From the NCBI GenBank assembly GCA_022563055.1, contig JADFOB010000101.1, positions 1 through 5,870 on the forward strand: a stretch of DNA of 5,870 nucleotides, read 5' to 3'. This stretch comes from Planctomycetota bacterium (lineage in GTDB: Bacteria; Planctomycetota; Phycisphaerae; UBA1845). Positions 1 to 5,078 of this stretch are shown one piece after another. The position numbers and the translations under genes are program-made. The notes under the pieces were generated by a model. It saw only the letters and a program-made list of their open reading frames with translations, was not told the DNA's origin and searched no databases. Every line of letters begins with the position of its first letter. Positions within the stretch are counted from its first letter, which is position 1.

Positions 1-215
1 GTTTCAGTGGTTCAGCACCTTGTCGGTCGCGTCCACGTGATGCCAGATCCGCTTCACCTCACCAAGCTTCGGCAGATAGCTTGAAATCCTACCACGTGCC
101 ATAAGCTTCACCCCCGCGTACGTACCAAAGTGACGAACGAATCCCCTGGCGTAGCCGCACCCGGGTCCACGTCAACCCCCGCAACTCGAACGTACTGGTA
201 AAGTCTGAATGCGCA
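1..215. other. Intergenic, no supported gene
   Basis: I see no convincing gene or tRNA here. All frames are interrupted within short distances. The best coding candidate is a 32-residue minus-strand ORF at 102 to 4 (MARGRISSYLPKLGEVK...), preceded by a G-rich stretch that is only a mediocre ribosome binding site. It resembles nothing I recognise, so I do not call it. Two CACGTG palindromes and two AAGCTT sites occur in the first 110 bases, without a clear pattern. Confidence 0.5.
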
Positions 216-250
216 GAAAAACACCCCATCAACGACGAGATTGACGGGGT
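216..250 (-). terminator. Probable rho-independent terminator, minus strand
   Basis: On the minus strand, ACCCCGTCAA (250-241) pairs with TTGATGGGGT (232-223) across an 8-base loop, with one A-C mismatch in ten pairs. GTTTTTC follows directly. This is the normal layout of an intrinsic terminator for leftward transcription. It would end either a small RNA starting near 350 or read-through from the nitric oxide reductase gene about 420 bases upstream. Its 3' arm is also used in the long-range helix P1 of the candidate RNA, so the two folds exclude each other. Confidence 0.45.
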
Positions 251-348
251 TCCTTGCCTTGCCGCGATACCACGTCCTTACACCCTCGCGCGCTTACTCG
301 CCCGCGCTTTCGCCGGAGGGCCGTGGTTATCCCCGCGATGGGGTGTTT
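216..348 (-). ncRNA. Candidate structured small RNA, rod-like, unknown class
   Basis: Read on the minus strand, this stretch folds into one nested rod. P1 pairs 337-348 with 219-230 (12 perfect pairs). P2 pairs 331-336 with 244-249 (six pairs, one G-U). P3 pairs 322-330 with 266-274 (with one bulged A). P4 pairs 316-320 with 283-287. An apical part at 288-315 contains a GC-GAAA-GC mini-hairpin. The 3' arm of P1 runs straight into a U-run (GUUUUUC). A perfect TTGACA lies at 368-373 on the same strand, but the -10 position 17-18 bases further on is poor, so the promoter is weak evidence. The size and rod shape recall 6S RNA or a riboswitch-like leader, but I recognise no family. No protein frame here looks real. 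The fold was found by eye, without energies or covariation. Confidence 0.35.
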
Positions 349-380
349 ACGGCTCCCTCAAGAGTTTTGTCAAAGGAGCC

Positions 381-669
381 TCCTTTCATCGCGCCCAGTG
401 CACGCGGTAATGCTCGCATGGGCAAGGGTGACCACAAGATCCCCAGCAACCCAGAACCGCCCAAAAAGCTGGGCCAGTCCGCTAGGTGCCGCTGAGTGAG
501 TTTCACATGTCCTGAGTTTGTGGCTCGGCGCGAGCCTCCGCCTCCGGAAAGCACCGATCCCCCATCGTCCACCAAGTTCCGTCACGGCCCCCTCCGGCCC
601 TCCAGACTCCGGGCGCCCGAGTTCCAGGCCCGGGCCATGCCGCCTACCCGAAGCTTTTGCGGGCGAGCC
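381..669. other. Intergenic downstream of the nitric oxide reductase gene
   Basis: No gene is supported. Overlapping ORFs of 70-105 codons exist on both strands but have no good ribosome binding sites, no recognisable domain and low-complexity Pro/Arg/Gly composition. The stretch nearest the reductase stop codon is very GC-rich. It holds the palindromes CGGGCGCCCG (610-619) and GGCCCGGGCC (627-636) inside an imperfect dyad spanning 596-630. That dyad may form a hairpin at the 3' end of the reductase transcript, but no U-run follows it, so I do not call a terminator. Confidence 0.45.
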
Positions 670-2916
670 CTAGTCCTTCACGATCGACCAACCGGTCTTA
701 AGCCCCAGTATAAACCACGCCAGCGCGAGCACGCCGACCGCGAAGATCGTATCGCCGATCACGCGGAGCCATCGCAGCGTGCCGATCAGATCGGATTGCA
801 TAAACTCGGCTGACCGTGCATACCACATACCATACTCGACACTCGCCCAGGTCTGTAGGAGCCCCACCGGAAGTACGCTGATCAACACCATCAGCGCCAA
901 CCCGATGTTGATGGACCAAAACGAAAAGCGAAGGACTTTGGTGTGCCACACCCGATGGGTAGCCATCCCCTTGAGACAGAAGAGCATCAGCCCAATTCCG
1001 AGCATCCCATAGACGCCGAACAAGGCGGTATGGGCGTGGACAGCCGTCGTGTTGAGCCCCTGCATGTAATAGAGAGCGATCGGCGGGTTAATCAGGAAGC
1101 CGAACAGACCGGCGCCGACCAGATTCCAGAACGAGACGGCGACAAAGAAATAGATCGGCCACCTGTACGCCGACACCCAAGGTCGCGCCCGGCTATGCAT
1201 ATAGCTGTCGTACGCCTCGAATCCGATCAGCACCAACGGCACCACCTCCAGCGCGCTGAATGTTGCGCCCAGCGCCAGAATGACCGTGGGCGTTCCGGTG
1301 AAGTAGAGGTGGTGAAACGTCCCGATGATGCCGCCGCTTAGGAAGATCGTCGTCGAGAGCAGTACGGCGGCGGTGGCCGTTCCCGTTCGCAACAACCCCA
1401 GGCGCGTGAACAGGAAGGCGATCACGACCGTGGCAAAAACCTCGAAGAACCCTTCAACCCAAAGATGGACAACCCACCATCGCCAGTACTCGGCGATGGC
1501 CAAATTAGTCTGGCGCCCCCACATCAACCCCGCCCCGTAGAAGAGCGCGATCGCTACGCAAGAGATGAAGAACAGAACCAGTAAGTGGCGGTTTTCGCTC
1601 GGTTTCCGAATCGCCGGCCACATCGCCCGCCCCATCAGGCTCACCCAAATCAACAGGCCAACAAAGAGGAAAATCTGCCAGAAGCGACCGAGGTCAACAT
1701 ACTCGTAACCCTGATGCCCGAACCAGAAGTTCGTGACAAAACCGAGTCGCTGCTGCACCGCGAACCACTGACCCGCCATGGAACCCACGACGATCACCAG
1801 CAGACAGCCCCAGAGGAAATTGACGCCCAATCGCTGAAACCTGGGCTCGTGACCCGATACCGCCGGCGCCATGAACAGCCCTGTAGCCAGCCACGCCGTC
1901 GCGATCCAGAAGATACCAAGCTGCGAATGCCACGTACGTGTCACCGAATAGGGCAGCCACTCGGCCAGCGGGATTCCGTAGAACCCCGATCCCTCCACCG
2001 CGTAGTGCGCGGTGACGGCTCCCAGCGCGATTTGGACGACGAGCAGCGCCGTCACGAGCCAGAAGTACTTCGCCGTGGCCTTCATGGACGGCGTGGGTGA
2101 AAGAGCCAGCATCGGGTCCGACTGCGGAGGCTCGTGAGGCGCTTCTTCCTTCTGGCGCAACACCGCGAAATGCCAGGAAAGCGCCCCGATTCCCGCGAGC
2201 AAGACCACGAAGCTGACCACCGACCAAACCACGATGGAGCCGGTCGGTCGGTTGTCGATCAGGCTTTCCGCGGGCCAGTTGTTGGTGTAGGTGATGTCGG
2301 CACCTGGCCGATTGGTCCCGCACACCCAAGAAATCCAGAAGAAGAACGCGTTGAGCTGCTCCTTGCGTTCGGAAGTCTTGAGGGCGTTGACGGGGATGGC
2401 ATAGGCATCGCGGAGATCATCCAACGTTTCATCGTCCCCGAACAACTTGGTATAATGCGCTCCCACCTCGCGGATGGCCTGCGCTCTCGTGGTGGAAACC
2501 ACCAAGTCGCCGCTCTGCGCATCGTAGGTATTCGTGCGCAGTTCGGTTTTGAGCCGCTGTCGGAGGGATGCCTGCACCTCCTCGTGCAGCGACGCGAATT
2601 CGCCGCCGTGCTCGTCCCGCGCCCAGTGCTCCAACAGCCACGTAGCCTCGCGGTGCAGCCAATCAGCCGACCAATCCGGGGCGACGTATGCGCCGTGTCC
2701 CCAGACAGAGCCCATCTCTTGCCCGCCCATGGATTGCCAGACGTTCTGCCCGTCGGAAATGTCCTGCCCGGTGAAGAGCACCCCTCCATCAGTCACCACG
2801 ACCCGTTTCGGGATTGGCGGCGCGTGGCGATAGATCTCGAGACCGTAATACCCTAAAACTGCGAAGGAAAGGACCGTCACTGTTCCGAGTGCCAGCCAGA
2901 GTTTTGCAAATCTCAC
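670..2916 (-). CDS. norZ: Quinol-dependent nitric oxide reductase (qNor)
   Basis: This single-subunit inner-membrane enzyme reduces two NO to N2O and water with quinol electrons. The 748-aa product has one N-terminal membrane helix (about 5-27), a periplasmic domain (about 28-227) with the motif GHGAYVAPDWSADWLHR, then 13 more helices, the 14 expected of qNor. Candidate ligands are His330 (TRTWH) and His629 for low-spin heme b, His627 (HAH) for heme b3, and His484 (HLWVEG), His535 and His536 (TFHHLY) for FeB. Glu488 and Glu556 match the conserved catalytic glutamates. There is no heme-c CxxCH, which argues against the cytochrome-c type. I chose GTG at 2916: it has GGAG eight bases upstream, gives the usual family length and begins right before the first helix. 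ATGs at 2988, 3042 and 3060 extend the frame, but the first has no ribosome binding site and the others overlap the divergent regulator gene. It stands alone, with no accessory nor genes, which suggests NO detoxification; a denitrification role cannot be excluded. Confidence 0.95.
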   Translation of the reverse strand: MRFAKLWLALGTVTVLSFAVLGYYGLEIYRHAPPIPKRVVVTDGGVLFTGQDISDGQNVWQSMGGQEMGSVWGHGAYVAPDWSADWLHREATWLLEHWARDEHGGEFASLHEEVQASLRQRLKTELRTNTYDAQSGDLVVSTTRAQAIREVGAHYTKLFGDDETLDDLRDAYAIPVNALKTSERKEQLNAFFFWISWVCGTNRPGADITYTNNWPAESLIDNRPTGSIVVWSVVSFVVLLAGIGALSWHFAVLRQKEEAPHEPPQSDPMLALSPTPSMKATAKYFWLVTALLVVQIALGAVTAHYAVEGSGFYGIPLAEWLPYSVTRTWHSQLGIFWIATAWLATGLFMAPAVSGHEPRFQRLGVNFLWGCLLVIVVGSMAGQWFAVQQRLGFVTNFWFGHQGYEYVDLGRFWQIFLFVGLLIWVSLMGRAMWPAIRKPSENRHLLVLFFISCVAIALFYGAGLMWGRQTNLAIAEYWRWWVVHLWVEGFFEVFATVVIAFLFTRLGLLRTGTATAAVLLSTTIFLSGGIIGTFHHLYFTGTPTVILALGATFSALEVVPLVLIGFEAYDSYMHSRARPWVSAYRWPIYFFVAVSFWNLVGAGLFGFLINPPIALYYMQGLNTTAVHAHTALFGVYGMLGIGLMLFCLKGMATHRVWHTKVLRFSFWSINIGLALMVLISVLPVGLLQTWASVEYGMWYARSAEFMQSDLIGTLRWLRVIGDTIFAVGVLALAWFILGLKTGWSIVKD

Positions 2917-2924
2917 GTCGTCGT

Positions 2925-2928
2925 CTCC
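2925..2928 (-). promoter_or_regulatory. Ribosome binding site that fixes the norZ start
   Basis: On the minus strand GGAG is followed after eight bases by GTG (2916). The competing ATG at 2988 has only CCAGATT in front of it. This site is the main reason for choosing the GTG start. Confidence 0.65.
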
Positions 2929-2962
2929 GTCGAAAATAGGATCAACGTATCCAAATACCCAC

Positions 2963-2991
2963 TTGACTCCCTCCAGTATGCGCTGCATAAT
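2963..2991 (+). promoter_or_regulatory. Predicted rrf2 promoter
   Basis: TTGACT (2963-2968) and CATAAT (2986-2991) are separated by 17 bases and match the housekeeping consensus at five of six positions each. Transcription would start near 2998, giving a leader of about 35 bases before the ATG at 3033. It overlaps the norZ promoter on the opposite strand, so polymerase binding at the two sites is probably mutually exclusive. Confidence 0.55.
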
Positions 2992-3002
2992 CTGGATGTC
3001 AA
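2975..3002 (-). promoter_or_regulatory. Predicted norZ promoter
   Basis: A perfect TTGACA -35 box (3002-2997) is followed by a 16-base spacer and CATACT (2980-2975, four of six matches to TATAAT). Transcription would start near 2968, leaving a leader of about 50 bases before the GTG at 2916. It would also start downstream of the ATG at 2988, so that ATG could not be used. The -35 box lies inside the predicted operator. Confidence 0.5.
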
Positions 3003-3016
3003 GGTCTGAATATCCA
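2993..3016. promoter_or_regulatory. Candidate Rrf2-family operator (imperfect dyad)
   Basis: TGGAT-g-T-ca-AG at 2993-3003 mirrors CT-ga-A-t-ATCCA at 3006-3016, a 24-bp dyad with eight matched pairs centred between 3004 and 3005. Length and symmetry fit dimeric Rrf2 regulators such as NsrR or IscR, although the sequence is not the E. coli NsrR consensus. It covers the norZ -35 box and the predicted rrf2 transcription start, so a bound dimer could repress both genes. Confidence 0.4.
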
Positions 3017-3025
3017 ATATTGGAG
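3013..3025 (+). promoter_or_regulatory. Perfect 12-bp palindrome overlapping the rrf2 ribosome binding site
   Basis: TCCAATATTGGA (3013-3024) is a perfect palindrome. Its last bases, plus G3025, form the GGAG (3022-3025) that sits seven bases before the rrf2 ATG. It partly overlaps the neighbouring dyad. It could be a second regulator site or simply sit in the leader; with no loop it is unlikely to fold as a stable RNA hairpin. Confidence 0.4.
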
Positions 3026-3032
3026 CCGCTCG

Positions 3033-3464
3033 ATGATCTCATCGACAGCCGAATACGCACTTCGGGCCATCGTAGCCCTCGCCCAAGGTGACGGCGACGC
3101 GATGGTCACAAGGAGAATCGCCGAGATCACAAAGGTTCCGCCCGGTTATCTTTCAAAGATACTTCAAATCCTGGGGAAGCGGGGCCTTGTACGGTCCAGG
3201 CGGGGGCCGGGCGGCGGGTTCGTGTTGGCGAGACCCACCAGCGAGATGACCGTTCTTGATGTGGTCAACGCGGTCGATCCCATCAAACGCATTGAACGCT
3301 GCCCGCTCGATCTAAACGCACACGGCGAGAGCCTGTGTTCCCTGCACCAGAGGCTCGACGCGGCGACCGCGCTGATCGAGCGCGCGTTTGCGGAGACCAC
3401 CGTGGCCGACGTGCTCGCAGATACCGGCCGAAGCGCGCCGCTTTGCGAGCGGCACGATGGCTAA
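3033..3464 (+). CDS. Rrf2-family transcriptional regulator, NsrR-like
   Basis: This 143-aa protein has the usual Rrf2 length. It opens with MISSTAEYALRAIVAL, typical of the family, then a winged helix-turn-helix with recognition helix near 34-48 (VPPGYLSKILQILGK) and the wing RGPGGGF (57-63). Family members bind DNA as dimers and many hold an Fe-S cluster that senses NO, redox state or iron supply. The usual cluster region has three cysteines. Here Cys90 and Cys102 (followed by SLH, His105) are present, but the middle position is His97. A cluster with Cys/His ligands is possible, as is a cluster-free sensor. It is divergent from norZ with overlapping promoters and a shared dyad, so NO-responsive control of norZ plus autoregulation is the likely role (inference). 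The ATG has GGAG seven bases upstream. I give no gene symbol, because nsrR identity is not proven. Confidence 0.9.
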   Translation: MISSTAEYALRAIVALAQGDGDAMVTRRIAEITKVPPGYLSKILQILGKRGLVRSRRGPGGGFVLARPTSEMTVLDVVNAVDPIKRIERCPLDLNAHGESLCSLHQRLDAATALIERAFAETTVADVLADTGRSAPLCERHDG

Positions 3465-3500
3465 GGGCGTGTTTAAGAAGCCGCGCAGGAACCGGATTTG

Positions 3501-3568
3501 GGAGGGCGAAGCTCCTGCTGAGCCCCGGCCCCGGATCCGTACGCAGCTCGGCGGGAGCCTCGCCCTCC
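3501..3568. repeat. Planctomycete-type palindromic repeat ('GEAPAEP' element)
   Basis: The left arm 3501-3523 begins GGAGGGCGAAGCTCC. The right arm 3546-3568 ends GAGCCTCGCCCTCC. They are reverse complements at 20 of 23 positions, around a 22-base centre. The three differences are all A/G or T/C changes, so the RNA stem could keep G-U pairs on one strand. Translated, the arms give 'GEAPAEP' and 'GASPS', phrases I remember from spurious ORFs in planctomycete genomes. The family assignment is from memory. Confidence 0.65.
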
Positions 3569-3574
3569 GTTATC

Positions 3575-3597
3575 AAACACGCTCCAAGAGCGTGTTT
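3575..3597. repeat. Perfect 10-bp hairpin, part of the composite repeat
   Basis: AAACACGCTC, loop CAA, then GAGCGTGTTT: ten perfect pairs. Its right arm overlaps the second copy of the 14-bp direct repeat. TTTAAGAAG follows rather than a pure U-run, so it is a weak terminator at best for rrf2. It could nevertheless stabilise the 3' end of that transcript. Confidence 0.6.
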
Positions 3598-3602
3598 AAG
3601 AA

Positions 3603-3633
3603 GCTGTCAGCTATCAGCCATCAGCTATCAGCC
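3603..3633. repeat. Short TCAGC-rich tandem repeat
   Basis: GCTGTCAGCTATCAGCCATCAGC and its continuation repeat a 7-8 base unit (CAGCTAT / CAGCCAT) about four times. Stretches of this type are scattered between genes in several bacterial groups and produce spurious 'QLSAIS' translations. It directly follows the composite repeat, suggesting that the two travel or accumulate together. Confidence 0.55.
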
Positions 3634-3772
3634 AGAGGCCCACAACCGGTGAGGTTTCGAACCGGCACGGAGTGTAACCTCTTTCGGGGAAGCGCGTCCG
3701 TGACATCAACCCCCATTCCGACTGACAACTTGTAGCTGACGGCTGGTGCCGACTCGGTGCCGCGCCTCTGGC
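3631..3772. repeat. Inverted pair GCCAGAGGC / GCCTCTGGC bounding about 120 bases
   Basis: GCCAGAGGC at 3631-3639 and its reverse complement at 3764-3772 enclose a stretch with a second TCAGC-like piece in reverse orientation (CTGACGGCTGG near 3736-3746) and a doubled GGTGCCG (3745-3751 and 3756-3762). This could be the two ends of a small degenerate mobile element. The arms are only 9 bp, so chance is possible. Confidence 0.35.
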
Positions 3773-3780
3773 CCCGAACG

Positions 3781-3917
3781 GCGTCACACTGAGACAGGCT
3801 CAGACAGTTGTTCTTACACACCGTTGCTCTTGGCTGACATTAAGCTGCGGGTCGGCCAGTACACGCATGCGTAGGGGGTTTCCCCCATACAGACATCCGC
3901 AAGCCATGCCGATAATG
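3781..3917. other. Intergenic stretch with a G5/C5 hairpin
   Basis: No gene is supported here. The clearest structure is at 3871-3890: GTAGGGGG, loop TTT, CCCCC, then ATAC, making eight pairs with one bulged A. No U-run follows on either strand. GATAAT at 3911-3916 resembles a -10 box for the following gene, but the matching -35 position (TACAGA, 3888-3893) is poor, so the promoter of the beta-barrel gene remains uncertain. Confidence 0.35.
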
Positions 3918-3994
3918 CGTGCAAGTGTAGCCCATATCGAGCGGTCACACGCTCGCCGGCTCAGCGCGGTAGCCGATTGGTAAACGCTTGCACG
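3918..3994 (+). promoter_or_regulatory. Folded 5' leader candidate of the beta-barrel gene
   Basis: CGTGCAAG (3918-3925) pairs perfectly with CTTGCACG (3987-3994). Inside this closing stem are two hairpins, GAGCG/CGCTC (3939-3943 with 3950-3954) and CGGCT/AGCCG (3957-3961 with 3971-3975). Together they form a three-way junction ending 25 bases before the start codon. Such leaders can affect translation or stability of outer-membrane protein mRNAs. It was found by eye and is only modestly above what chance can give. Confidence 0.3.
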
Positions 3995-4019
3995 GTTCAG
4001 ATCTGCAAAGGAGTTCACG

Positions 4020-5078
4020 ATGCGTCAGCCTTTTCCCCGCCACGTCCACGGTCTGCTCTTGATCGTAGCCGCCGCGTTCCCGACGGCCTATGCCGTCGCC
4101 CAGAACCCGACGGTCAAGCTCTCGCTGCGCACCACGAGCGCGAGCCTCGCCCTTCAGGATACAACCGGGGAGGCGATACCTGAGGAAACAACGATTGAGG
4201 AAACGACGACCGTGACGACGGAGCAGGGCTCGCGGCATCCGCAATGGGTTCTCGACATCGAGTCGAAAACATGGCCGGGCTTCCTCACCGGGCTTGCCGG
4301 TTACGAGGACTTCGTCATGCCGGTCGGACAGTTCACCTACTTCGAGGATCCCTTCATCACGACGGACCTCCGCCTGATCTATGTTTACCACACGATTCCC
4401 AACCGCTCCGTCCTCCGCGGAGGCCAGGTGCACCTGATCGCCGCGCAAATCCGAGTTGCCCTGACCGAACGCCTGGCGCTTATTGCCACCAAAGACGGTT
4501 ACAGTTGGGTCGACACTCACGTCACGTCGGCGGGTGACGGTTGGAATGACCTCGCCATCGGCCTGAAGTATGCGCTTTACAGCAAACCGGAAGATCATTT
4601 TCTCGTCTCGACGGGGATGCGCTGGGAATGGTCCAACGGTTCGAGCGACGCATTTCAGGGCGGTGCCCAGGAACTCAGCCCGTTCATCAGCATGGCCAAG
4701 GGTTTCGGCAAGTTTCATTTCCTCGGCGCCGTGTCCGGACGGATACCCACGAACCGCCACAACGGGAACTACAGCCTCGTATGGAACATGCACCTGGACT
4801 ATGAGCTGACCGAGACGTTCCGACCGCTCATCGAGTTCCACGGTATCCACTGGCTTAGCAATGCCGGGCGTCTTCCGTTTGGCGAGGACTTCCTCGACGT
4901 CGGAAGCCTCGGAGCGTCCAAGGCGCGGGGGCGCGACTTCTTCTCGGCAGGTGTCGGTTTTCGGTGGCAAGCCATGGACAACGTCTCGGTGGGTTTCACG
5001 TGGGAGTTCCCACTCGAGAGCGCCGCGGAGCACCTGCAGGCTAATCGGTTTACGTTTAACACGGTGATCAGCTTCTAG
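4020..5078 (+). CDS. Exported outer-membrane beta-barrel protein, porin/transporter-like
   Basis: The 352-aa product starts with a signal peptide: basic MRQPFPRHVH, a hydrophobic core at 11-20 and AYA or AVA cleavage sites at 25 or 27. A Thr/Glu-rich segment (about 48-69, with EETTI EETTT from a 15-base tandem duplication at 4181-4204) links to a domain rich in alternating hydrophobic and polar residues and aromatic girdles. This domain includes ESKTWPGFLTGLAGYEDFVM (81-100) and ALTERLALIATKDGY (147-161). It ends in Phe (TVISF), the usual last residue of outer-membrane barrels recognised by the BAM machinery. Substrate is unknown; the fold resembles the 'MetA-pathway of phenol degradation' transporter-like barrels, but that is a weak memory-based link. 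The ATG has AAGGAG six bases upstream. A 362-codon minus-strand ORF covers it almost entirely and is an artefact. No functional tie to norZ is evident. Confidence 0.8.
   Translation: MRQPFPRHVHGLLLIVAAAFPTAYAVAQNPTVKLSLRTTSASLALQDTTGEAIPEETTIEETTTVTTEQGSRHPQWVLDIESKTWPGFLTGLAGYEDFVMPVGQFTYFEDPFITTDLRLIYVYHTIPNRSVLRGGQVHLIAAQIRVALTERLALIATKDGYSWVDTHVTSAGDGWNDLAIGLKYALYSKPEDHFLVSTGMRWEWSNGSSDAFQGGAQELSPFISMAKGFGKFHFLGAVSGRIPTNRHNGNYSLVWNMHLDYELTETFRPLIEFHGIHWLSNAGRLPFGEDFLDVGSLGASKARGRDFFSAGVGFRWQAMDNVSVGFTWEFPLESAAEHLQANRFTFNTVISF

Larger units (their letters stand above)
3467..3603. repeat. Composite intergenic repeat bounded by 14-bp direct repeats
   Basis: GCGTGTTTAAGAAG occurs at 3467-3480 and again at 3590-3603 in the same orientation. 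The first copy starts three bases after the rrf2 stop codon. Between them lies a large palindrome and a small hairpin, each listed separately. The bounded arrangement suggests insertion of a small non-autonomous element, or recombination between repeat copies. The segment contains no protein gene; ORFs running through it are repeat-derived. Confidence 0.6.

Noticed and set aside
4..102. 32-codon minus-strand ORF near the left edge
   Set aside because: Weak ribosome binding site, no similarity I recognise, and a high chance of random short ORFs in this base composition.
1585..2856. Plus-strand ORFs of 171 and 240 codons (1585-2100, 2134-2856), and shorter shadow ORFs, over the nitric oxide reductase gene
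   Set aside because: They are mirror frames of a strongly supported enzyme and show no motifs or ribosome binding sites.
2938..2942. TTGAT on the minus strand, an FNR/NNR half-site upstream of norZ
   Set aside because: No matching ATCAA half follows at the right distance, and it lies downstream of the predicted transcription start.
3467..3633. Repeat cluster considered as a CRISPR array
   Set aside because: Only two copies of a 14-bp direct repeat, 109 bases apart, and no spacer-sized regular spacing.
3651..3665. GAGGTTTCGAACCGG considered as the T-arm of a tRNA
   Set aside because: The loop does not fit the TTCRANN pattern and no acceptor, D or anticodon arms can be paired around it.
3335..3735. 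Plus-strand ORFs of 105 and 115 codons through the repeat cluster
   Set aside because: They start inside the regulator gene and their translation is that of intergenic repeats (GEAPAEP, GASPS, QLSAIS).
3745..3761. Minus strand reads GGCACCGAGTCGG, like the last hairpin of the Streptococcus pyogenes tracrRNA
   Set aside because: A 13-base match alone; no Cas gene, no repeat-spacer array and no antirepeat in the window. Coincidence.
3978..3993. TTGGTAAACGCTTGCA resembling a sigma-54 promoter before the barrel gene
   Set aside because: The GG to GC spacing is nine bases instead of the required ten and the -24 box lacks CAC. It also forms part of a stem.
3945..5033. A 362-codon minus-strand ORF antisense to the beta-barrel gene
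   Set aside because: Charged, low-hydrophobicity composition without a recognisable domain, exactly opposite a gene with signal peptide, ribosome binding site and barrel end signal. Long antisense frames are common in GC-rich DNA.
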